Shown: one piece after another, positions 1-8,600 of the stretch | How the letters are laid out: each line of letters begins with the position of its first letter | Position numbering within the stretch: position 1 is the stretch's first letter | Assembly (NCBI GenBank): GCA_039105265.1 | Contig: JAPFFF010000016.1 | Span: forward strand, 2,232,001-2,296,000 | Source: Tritrichomonas musculus | Lineage: Eukaryota; Parabasalia; Tritrichomonadida; Tritrichomonadidae | Direction of reading: 5' to 3' | Length of the DNA: 64,000 bases | Notes under the pieces: model-generated | The model's database searches: none | The model's input: only the letters and a program-made list of their open reading frames with translations | What the model was told of the DNA's origin: nothing | Made by a program: the position numbers and the translations under genes

Positions 1-125
1 TAGAGATTAAAAATAATTTTTTTGATATTTTTTTTTAAGGTACAAATCCAGTACGTTTAGTAACCGCAATTTTTTTTGACATTCTAAAAGAATAAGATGA
101 TATGTTAAATAAAAAACGATAATTT

Positions 126-1425
126 TAGGGAAACGGGCACCGGGCGGGCAATGGGCCCGAAATAAACGTACTGCCCGGGAATGCCCGGGCAAATTTACGG
201 GCAAAATGGGCTGCCCGGGCAAAACGGTTATTTACGTTTTTTCGGGCGGAGCAGTGCCCGTTTCCACTTTTTTGGGCAATTGCCCGGGGCTGCCCATTTT
301 CATAAAAAAGAATTTGGTTCGAATATTTTCCGAACTTTTTTTTTTTTTTTTTTAGAAAAAAGCATTGACAAAATAAAGTTTATGAATGATTTTTGTTTAA
401 AAAAATGCATGAATATATTGTATTTTATATTTTAAATATAATTAAATTTAAAAAATCACATTTACTTATCTGATCACTCAAAAATTTCATTTAGATATTA
501 TGTCATTAACATAAAAAAGCAAGTTTAAGGGACCACTATCATATTTTTTTGTAAACATTTCAATATTGAGAAAACTCATAGAAAAGAAAATTCAATAGTT
601 GTTATCTCGGAAAAAGTTTAAAACTTTAAAATTTCACCATTCCGATCATTTTTGTAAAATTTTTACTCCTTTCAACTTTTAAATTTTTATTGAAAAAAGG
701 GAATAGGCTTAAAAGAAGAATAGAAATAAATGATATGTAATTTATATAATTTATATATACCAAAATATAGCAAAAATACTCAAGAAATAATTTTTTTTAA
801 GTCAATTAATTTTGTGATAACTCATAGAATTTTTAACATAGAATTTGATAGTGGTCCCTTAACACAACAGTATAATAATATATATGCTATTCTAACTATA
901 AGTTCATAAATAAAACTTTTTGGAACAAATTAAATTTTGAGATATTGAAAATAAACTATACAGTTAATGAAATACTTGTGGGAATAAAAAATTATGCATT
1001 TTAAGAATAACAAAAAATCAAAATTTTTTATATAAGCCAAAAAAAGAGTAAAAAAAAGTGATAATATTTTCATTTAAACAAGTTTATAAAAAAATCATTT
1101 TCTTATTGTTTATAAAAAATGAAAAATAAATTGCAATCATCATGATATGAATAAATATTTCAACATGGAATATAGGTGGAGAAATTGAAAAAAAAAAAAA
1201 AAAAAAAAAAAGATTCGACTAAAATCGAACAAGCAGCTTTTACTATTTCATAAAATTTACGGGCAGGAAAGAAAATGATGAACGGGCAATCAATTTAACA
1301 ATCAAATGGGCAAGAACGAGAAAAAACGGGCAATGTAAAAAAGACGTTTGTGCCCATTCTTTCCCGGTGATATGACCAATCTGACATTGCCCGGGCAAGT
1401 TTCGGGCGCCCGTTTCCCATCCCTA
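126..1425. mobile_element. non-autonomous hAT-type element
   Basis: The left end begins TAGGGAAACGGGC and the right end, reverse-complemented, begins TAGGGATGGGAAACGGGC. Subterminal GCCCG/GCCCGGGC repeats crowd both ends. The direct repeat GATAATTTT flanks it (118-126 and 1426-1434), giving an 8-9 bp target duplication; the empty site in the 2123-2370 copy reads GATTATTTT. TAGGGRTGGG ends, an 8-bp duplication and GC-rich subterminal repeats are hAT hallmarks. There is no transposase frame; the interior is AT-rich and holds another element and a poly-A run near 1190. Confidence 0.8.
526..862. mobile_element. short TTAA-ended TIR element (family B)
   Basis: It is bounded by TTAAGGGACCACTATCA and its exact reverse complement, 337 bp in all, with no coding capacity. 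Internal blocks (a CAATATTGA block, then AACTCATAGAA, then CGGAAAAAGTTT) recur in the same order in the reverse complement of 4460-4813, so the two are divergent members of one family. It lies inside the hAT-type element. Confidence 0.75.
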
Positions 1426-1708
1426 GATAATTTTCATCCATTTCATATAAAATGTCATAAAGTTCATTTAAATTGTAAAATAAGTGTCAAAAACACACCT
1501 AGTCAATTTAAACTTTTTCAGAGACATGCAACTATTCAAAAAATTAACGTTCTCCTATTCAAAAATAACGTACTGGATTTGTACCTTAATAAAAAATGTT
1601 TTTTTTTTTGATATGGTCATTCAAGGATTAAAATTAAATTAATAAATGATCATCATATGATATACAATCTAAAATATTTAAAAATTTACAATAAAAAAGA
1701 TTGTATAA

Positions 1709-2010
1709 TATAACGTTTGTTATTTAATTCCAGGATGTTTATTTTATTCCAGGATAACCGTTTAAGATGGTTTAATATTTAACCATGTCGATTATCAACC
1801 AAAATATAATTAAAAAATTGAATTAAAAACGATCAATCATCCTGGGATTATAATTGAGAAGGAAAAATTTGAATAAAAAAGGTAAGGAAAAAATCATAAA
1901 TTTTTAAAAAAAATACAAACTTTTTATATGAGCTTATTGAAATTTTATTATTAAAAAACGGTTATCCTGGAATAAAATTAAAATTCTTGAAAAAAATTAT
2001 AAACGTTATA
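1709..2010. mobile_element. short TIR element (family C)
   Basis: Both ends read TATAACGTTT inward, and about 40 bp further in both arms carry ATTCCAGGATAACCGTTT. The length is about 300 bp with no reading frame. A partial relative (the segment AAATTAAAATTCTTGAAAAA followed by TAAACG) lies near 43,300. It probably duplicates TA on insertion. Confidence 0.7.
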
Positions 2011-2122
2011 TAAAAGAAGAATTCGTCAATGACCTTATTTATAAATATGGGTAAATTAAAAATAAGGTCATTTATTTAAAATTTAAATTTAAAAGAATGT
2101 CAGATGAATATGTTCATTTTTT

Positions 2123-2370
2123 AAGGTACAAATCCAGTACGTTATTTTTTGAACGGGAGAACGTTTATTATTTGAATAGTTGCATGTCTCTGAAAAAGTT
2201 TGAATTGACTAGGTTTGTTTTTGACACTTATTTTACAATTTAAATAAACTTTATGACATGTTATATGAAATGGATGAAAATAATCGTTTTTTATTTAACA
2301 TGTCATCTTATTTTTTGAGAATGTCAAAAAAAAATGCGGTTACTAAACGAACTGGATTTGTACCTTAAGT
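2123..2370. mobile_element. short TIR element (family A, uninterrupted copy)
   Basis: About 245 bp, bounded by TTAAGGTACAAATCCAGTAC and an inverted copy with one mismatch. It is inverted relative to the copy at 36-1592 and serves as its empty-site reference. Its right end lies just beyond the stop of the gene remnant at 2382-2630. Confidence 0.8.
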
Positions 2371-2381
2371 TTTCTTTTCTT

Positions 2382-2630
2382 TTAATTCTGATTAATTTCT
2401 TCAAATTTTTTAGGATAAGTATCGAATTTTTGTTGATTCTTTTTCTCGAATTGTGTAAATTGTGGTTCCAACTTGCTTGGTGGGCTTTCTGAAAGAAGCT
2501 TTTTTGCTTCTGGCATAGAATATTTGAGATCTGAGATGATTCCTTCAATTTGATTGAAATTGTTCCTGAGAGTATCAATATCTGTAGAAACAGCATCTTT
2601 TAGGCAAGCAAGATCTTTTTTGGGGAATCG
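2382..2630 (-). pseudogene. C-terminal fragment of a coiled-coil host protein
   Basis: Read on the minus strand, this gives about 78 continuous codons before a TAA, starting around KDLACLKDAVSTDIDTLRNN and ending KKFEEINQN. The composition is amphipathic and coiled-coil-like (leucine at heptad-like spacing, rich in E, K, Q, N). No start codon fits; the 5' side is cut off exactly where the element at 2632 begins. I do not recognise the parent family. It reads as the tail of a gene severed by the adjacent element insertion. Confidence 0.45.
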
Positions 2631-2631
2631 T

Positions 2632-2862
2632 ATTTTTCGTCACCACTTTTTGAAAACTTTTTAACTTTTTGAATTGTTTTTTATAATTTTATAGTTCAAA
2701 TAGCTTCCCGATTCATACAGCAATTTATGGTGTGCATATTCCTGAAAAATTTATATCAAAATAAGAAAATTGTTATAATTTTAAGGTACAATTTAAATTT
2801 ACGATTTTTTTGGTAGATTTTCTTTACAGAGTAAGTCGGGTGAAGAAAAAAAAAGATTGTCC
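2632..2862. mobile_element. short TIR element (family D, degenerate copy)
   Basis: It begins GGGGAATCGTATTTTTC and ends with a GATTGTCC inverted end. It shares several blocks with the longer copy at 14562-14969: CACTTTTTGAAAAC, GGCTTCCCGATTCAT-like, TATTCCTGAAAAA, and AAATTTACGATTTTTTTGG. The flanks here do not show a clean target duplication. Confidence 0.6.
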
Positions 2863-2973
2863 TTTTATTACTTTAAAATGTATATATGTTATATAATCAA
2901 TATCACGTATATCAGTCAATAATAAAAATAAAATGTTCATTTTAATGAAATATGGTTTATTAATTTTTTTTAA

Positions 2974-3570
2974 TGGATTGATTGGATATTTGTTGAAATT
3001 ATATAAGATATTTGTTGAAATTTGATAAAACTTTGTTGGAATTTAATAAAATATTTGTTGAAATTAGATAAAATATTTGTTGAAATTAGATAAAATATTT
3101 GTTGAAATTGGATAAAATATTTGTTGAAATTACATAAAATATTTGCTGAAATTTCATAAAATATTTGCTGAAATTTTATAAAATATTTGCTGAAATCCAA
3201 TAAATTATTTGCTGAAATTAGATAAAATATTTGCTGAAATGTCATAAAATATTTGCTGAAATTGGATAAAATATTTGCTGAAATGTCATAAAATATTGGT
3301 TGAAATTGGATAAAATATTTGTTGAAATTGGATAAAATATTTGTTGAAATTGGATAAAATATTTGCTGAAATTACATAAAATATTTGCTGAAATTACATA
3401 AAATATTTGCTGAAATTTTATAAAATATTTGCTGAAATTGGATAAAATATTTGTTGAAATTGGATAAAATATTTGTTGAAATTGGATAAAATATTTGTTG
3501 AAATTGGATAAAATATTTGCTGAAATTACATAAAATATTTGCTGAAATGTCATAAAATATTTGCTGAAAC
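2974..3570. repeat. 22-bp tandem array, about 27 units
   Basis: The unit is approximately TAAAATATTTGYTGAAATTN plus two bases, repeated head to tail, with the G-C-T-G / G-T-T-G variants interspersed in blocks. Since 22 is not a multiple of three, each minus-strand frame cycles through the same 22-residue, three-unit peptide (FQQIFY.., SANIL.NF, NKYFIQ), and all three frames stay open for long stretches. There are no unique spacers. The right end is fused to the 3' end of the BTB gene at 3550-4347. Confidence 0.9.
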
Positions 3571-4347
3571 TTGCTTGTATCTAGAATTGTTTTTTTCTGA
3601 TTCGGTTTCATCTTTAATAATTTGTTGCTTCAGCCTAATTGAAATAGCTACCCACACCTCATTGCTAATATCACTAATATTATAAATCGACAAGAAATCA
3701 TCGATGGTTTCCTTTTCAACATTTTCGAAGATGCAGAATTGATAAAGCTTTGAATATTTTGAATTGCTTGCATAAAGCTTGTTGATGAAAGTCAAAAGTT
3801 GATCTTCATTACGCAACACCAAATTAGTATTTTTGATTACTTTTTCAATAGTTTCAATGTCCATCTGCATTATTTTTTCATCATCTTCTTCAATTATTCT
3901 GAAAAAGTTTGAAGAAATGAAATCAATTTCACTTGAAATTAGCTCCGAATAAAAAATTTTGCTTTTAAGATGTCGTTGAAGTAAATTGAAAACATTTTCA
4001 TCGGTAATTTCTGGGATTGGCAAATCAACATTGATAAAATCATTTTCGAGGATTTCAACGATTTCGGAAATGAAATTGATTTCATTGTCTGGAATATCTT
4101 GTTTTTGAAAATTGATAAGCTTGAGAATGGTTGAAAAATCACCTTCGTTTTGAGTGGTAATTGTAAAGCAATCGATTGTTGGGTCACATTGGTGAATTTG
4201 GCAAATTTTTGGAGATAAAAGATCTGCAATGATTCGAGTGGTCTTGAACTCTTTATCATTTACAATAAAATGGAAGCTGTCATATTGTTCCAATGGAACT
4301 TTTAGAATGCTTTTTGTTTTGAGCTGAATTTGATTGGTAGAAAACAT
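3550..4347 (-). CDS. BTB/BACK-domain protein with array-derived C-terminus
   Basis: 265 residues. The N-terminal 110 residues are a BTB-like fold (the block FHFIVNDKEFKTTRIIADLL is shared nearly word for word with the proteins at 22351 and 23418). A BACK-like helical region follows to about residue 235. BTB/BACK proteins usually serve as oligomerising adaptors, often for cullin-3 ligases; that role is family knowledge, not shown here. The last residues (KQVSANIL) come from the first unit of the adjacent 22-bp array, so the original 3' end was lost or overwritten. Other relatives in the window continue into coiled coil and discoidin domains. No initiator motif is obvious upstream, so it may be a decaying copy. 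Confidence 0.7.
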   Translation of the reverse strand: MFSTNQIQLKTKSILKVPLEQYDSFHFIVNDKEFKTTRIIADLLSPKICQIHQCDPTIDCFTITTQNEGDFSTILKLINFQKQDIPDNEINFISEIVEILENDFINVDLPIPEITDENVFNLLQRHLKSKIFYSELISSEIDFISSNFFRIIEEDDEKIMQMDIETIEKVIKNTNLVLRNEDQLLTFINKLYASNSKYSKLYQFCIFENVEKETIDDFLSIYNISDISNEVWVAISIRLKQQIIKDETESEKNNSRYKQVSANIL

Positions 4348-4459
4348 CTAAATAAATTTATACTCAAAATAACGTTTTTTTTGGTTATCTTTTTTACATT
4401 ATTTTTTATTAACTAAAAAAAGTTTAAAAAATTAAATAAAATATTAACTTAATATTATA

Positions 4460-4813
4460 TTAAGGTTCTCCTTTCAAATTTAAAAGATTAAATTCAATGA
4501 GATTTCACAAATAAAATATACATAAATATCATCTGTAAAAATGAATTAAAATATAAAATTTATGAAAATATATATTTTAAAAAATTGTATAAAAACATTT
4601 TCATGGAATATTATTGTTTTTATTTTTTACTGATAGAAATCACAAAATTAAAAAATCAATAAAATTTTGAATAAAATAAGATTTAATCGTTGAGGCCAAA
4701 TATTTTTATTTTTTCACCAAAACTTTTTCCGAAAAATCCTCCATTGAATTTTATATTCTATGAGTTAATTCAATATTGAATAATTTACATTTTTTAGGGA
4801 AGGAGAAACTTAA
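4460..4813. mobile_element. short TTAA-ended TIR element (family B)
   Basis: It is bounded by TTAAGGTTCTCCTTTC and, inverted, TTAAGTTTCTCCTTCC. About 354 bp, non-coding. The reverse complement shares ordered internal blocks with 526-862, including AACTCATAGAA and CGGAAAAAGTTT. Confidence 0.65.
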
Positions 4814-5049
4814 CGGATTAACGGATGTTCTTTATTAATTTCTCGTTATATGCATTGTTTTAAAAAGTTATTTTAATATATTTAATATTGCTACATACCA
4901 CATATTTTATTAAAACAATAAAAAAAATGAACTTCACAGACAAGATTAACTCAAATTATCTCTTTTTTCTAAATCTTAATTTTTGAATGCCACTGAGGAA
5001 TAGCATTAGAAATGAGCTATTATAAACGATTTAACTATTATTTTTTAAT

Positions 5050-5560
5050 CTTTTAAATTCAATAAAAATTTTAATGTATGGCTATTTTAAGCAGTTCATA
5101 AAAACAAGATCTCCAATTGACATAACATCACCTTGGATATCAACAGAATTAAGTTTAATGCATCCAGATAACAACTCCCTTTCAATCGTCGTGACTTTTG
5201 GGGGAACTGTGATATTTGGCAAGCTTATACATATATATTCAACATTGAAAGGAATTGTAATTGATGGTAAACTCAAGCATCTGCTAAAAGCAAATGATCA
5301 AAATGATGTGACATCACCAAAGAATTCAACAGATTCAACGATTCACAATAACTGAAAAGGCCTTCTTCAATAATTGTTACTTTTTCGGGAATTGTGCAAT
5401 TAGGAAGACATGTGCAGAGTGAAAAAGCATACGGTCCAATTCCTGAAACTTGATCTGGAACAAAATGCATAAGAACCAATAGATGTCACACTTTCAGGTA
5501 TAGTTATCGCTGGAAATTTTGTGCCGTTCTTAAAAGCTTCATTTCCAATTTAAAAATAAA
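5050..5560 (-). pseudogene. BspA-like leucine-rich-repeat fragment
   Basis: The minus strand encodes, in shifting frames, typical BspA/TpLRR repeat pieces: TIPESVTSIGSYAF near 5490, then CTIPEKVTIIEEGLFSYC near 5400, then ITVPPKVTTIERELLSGC near 5200. The IP..V..I....F..C signature belongs to the BspA-like surface-protein family, greatly expanded in trichomonads and implicated in adhesion. At least two frame shifts separate the pieces, and there is no signal peptide, start or membrane anchor. It is a short leftover of a decayed gene. Confidence 0.6.
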
Positions 5561-5622
5561 AAATAATAAAAAACACTCTTAACTTTTTAATAGAACTCAT
5601 TTAAAATATTGAAAAATCCCTT

Positions 5623-5628
5623 TCATTA
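5623..5628 (+). promoter_or_regulatory. initiator (Inr), TCATTA
   Basis: It matches the trichomonad TCA-Y-W initiator, with the presumed +1 A at 5625. That gives a 15-nt leader to the ATG at 5640, the short spacing typical of trichomonad mRNAs. Confidence 0.55.
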
Positions 5629-5639
5629 AAAACAAAAAT

Positions 5640-8600
5640 ATGAACTTTTTGGGTAATATTGGAATAAGAAACAGCGAAATTTGCTTTATTAGAACTCCTA
5701 ATCTAAGTACTCCTCGTTTTGGATTTACAAGTTCACCTCAATTTCAAAGATCGGAAAAAATTAATTCCCAATCACTTTCTTTACTTAATCAGCGTTCTGG
5801 CAAATATATTTTTAACATTTTTAAATTTATTCCGAAACTTTTTACTATTACCACCAATAATAGCTCCTGCAAATTTAATATCGAAATGCTAAAAGAAGCC
5901 AGCTCGATTATTGATAAACATCTCCTCGACAATCCCCAAGAATTAACATTTCATATAGATATCAAAGACGAAGAGAATGTTCTCTCCAAATTTGAGTCAT
6001 TATTTGAAGGCGAAGTTGTTGTTTTTGATGAAGACGAGCTTCCAATTTCTCAAAAAATCACGAAAGCTTTAAATCTTATAAAGTGTCCGAATTTTATGAA
6101 ACCGGAGAGTTTGAAGTCGAATACGGAAAGTTTATCGTACGGAAATAACAAAAATATTCTCTCAGTCGAACTCGATCGAAATCATTTTCAAATATTTCTT
6201 CATAAACCAACCTTACAGAAATTTGTGATCAAGACTAACAAGAAGGAATACAAATGCAATAAGTTCGGCGTCTACTCGTCAGTTGTCATTCGTCATCTTC
6301 TCGATGAAAATCGAGAATTAAACGAGTTTCAATATGACTTTGATGATGAATTTGATGAATTTCAGTCAATTTGCAATCTATTCAATTTTGAAACTGTTAA
6401 AATGACCAAAAATAATATGGAGATACTAAGAATGATGGCCGAAGATTTGCAAATCAATGAAATCTTGGAAATCGTGAATAAATATATTGATGATTCAGAA
6501 AAAGTGTCAAAAAAAATAGACGACCAACAGATGATCATCGACCAAATAGACGAACTATTTGATTTATTATATCATATTCAGGAGAAAACCGTTGAAACCG
6601 TCAAAAATTCAATAATTGAGTCTAATTGGTCAAAAGGTATTGAAAAAGTTCAAGAATTGGCCGCATTCATCTTGCAGATCATCAAGGCCGACTTCCTCAT
6701 GCATGATTCTATTTTAGAATTGCTGATTCAGCTTGATAAAGAAGCGAATGACATGAATAACCTGTCTGTTTTGTTGCCCTCTGTTGTGAGTCAGTTGCTG
6801 TATTCGTCAATGAAGCTGCCAATGACTCAGTGGATGCTGATGAATTCCCAGCAAAGATTTGACGCTAATAAAAATGAGTTCAGAATTGGTGAAAGTAGAA
6901 TAATGTCAAATTATGCTTTCATTTATAAATTGTACAAAAAAGAAATCATCAAAAAAGATGAATTGAATTATTATTTGGCCAAAATTGACTTAAAAAATTG
7001 CGGTTTGTATGAACCTTTGATTATTTGGTTTCTACCTGAAATATATCAAAATAATCCCAATTTGTTGACAACTATTTTGTTATCGAAACAATTCACCAGT
7101 GATAAAATGACAAACCAACTTATTGACCGATCAAAAGTTCGATCGTTTTACTTGCAATACTTGCCTGACAAAATTGACCTTTATTCAAAATTGAGAGATT
7201 TAGGAGAGCCCATTGATGAGTTAACAAAAGTTCTTAGAAAAGATGATGTTGACACTTTTCAATCATTCATTTCAAAGATTGAAGTTTCTCAAATAAATAA
7301 CTGCTACATTCCATTCAATTTATTTGAAAATTATGCTTCGAATGGATCGATTAATTACATTAATTATGCAGCTGCTTATGGATCAATTAAATGCTTTAAA
7401 TATTTGTTATTGAATCATGGAAAGATTGATACTTTAACTTTTAAATATGCCGTTTATGGAGGCAATGTTGAAATCATTAAAATTGTTGATCAACTAATAA
7501 ATGATGAATCATCAAGTGAAAAACTAACCATGATTAGAGGAGGAAGAACCAGATATAGAGGAGGATTTGGAGTCACTGCTGCTTTTGGTAACAAAAGGAT
7601 GTATTCATTAGAAGATGAACGAATTGTTCCTGCGATAATCAAGCATCGAAATGATCTTTTTGATTGGATTTTAGAAGAGAAATTGGGAGAAAAACAGGAG
7701 ACTTTGTATCCATTTCTGTTTAGTGCTGTTGAAAATGGAAATGCTCATTCATTCATTGAAATAGTTGAAAAAGGTTGTGAATTAGATACTGATCAACTTT
7801 CAGCACTCATTCAAATAGCATCGACGAATGGTTTTTATATGCTTGTTCGTTTATTACTTGATTTCATGTCAGAACGATACAAATCAATTGAATTTAAAGT
7901 TTATCGTTTTACCGTTATTTTTGGTAATTTATCTATTCTTAAGTTGTTTGTTAAAGACATGAATAATAATAATCTTTCAAGCGTTTTATCATCAGCTATC
8001 GAAAGAGATCATATTAGTATTATTCATTACTTCTTCGAAACACTTGTTGGAAAAGAATTTCAAATTAATTCTGATTCAATTTCTGAGCCAATTAAGCAAT
8101 CTTTAAATAAAAAGAAAAATGACATTTTCAATTATTTAATTGAAAAAGTTCAATTGAATAATCCAGACATTTTCAAAAATAATGAAATAATTTCAAGATT
8201 GTTTATTTCTGCATGTGAATATAAGAATTTTGAAGCAAGTAAAAAAATTGCTGATTTGATCTTTGATTATAATCCTGAAAAAGACTTTACAAGTCTTTTT
8301 ATTTCTGCTGCTAAAGCAGGAAACGTTGAATTATGCAAATATTTCATTGATAAGAAGGCAACAATTAATTATGAGAAGATTTCAGCAAATGTCTCTGAAC
8401 TTGGCTCAATTAATGAAGAACTTTTCTCTTTCATTGGAAGTGTAAGCGAGGATGCCAAAAACAGAATTTTGGGTTGCATTGATGAAGCAATTGCAAACAA
8501 AAATAAAGGTCTTGTAGAATTCTTATTAAAGAATAATGCACCTTGCTCATATGCTTTATTTGAAGCTGTTGAAACAAACGATATTGAAATGGTTGACATT

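Larger units (their letters stand above)
36..1592. mobile_element. TIR element (family A) carrying a nested hAT-type element
   Basis: The ends are inverted copies of TTAAGGTACAAATCCAGT followed by a CGTT-like sequence. The short copy at 2123-2370, read in reverse complement, matches both flanks of this one without the roughly 1.3 kb in the middle, so this copy was split by a later insertion. It codes for nothing. The TA next to AGG at the ends suggests a TA target duplication of the Tc1/mariner kind (inference). Confidence 0.8.

Noticed and set aside
7-435. Small frames rich in Pro/Gly (MPGQ...) on both strands
   Set aside because: They are translations of the GC-rich GCCCGGGC subterminal repeats of the hAT-type element, not genes.
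2974-3570. CRISPR-like array
   Set aside because: Units are contiguous 22-bp copies with no unique spacers, in a eukaryotic context; a plain minisatellite.
2970-3611. Three overlapping F/Q/I/N-rich minus-strand frames as separate genes
   Set aside because: All are the same 22-bp repeat read in different phases; only the junction with the BTB gene is of interest.
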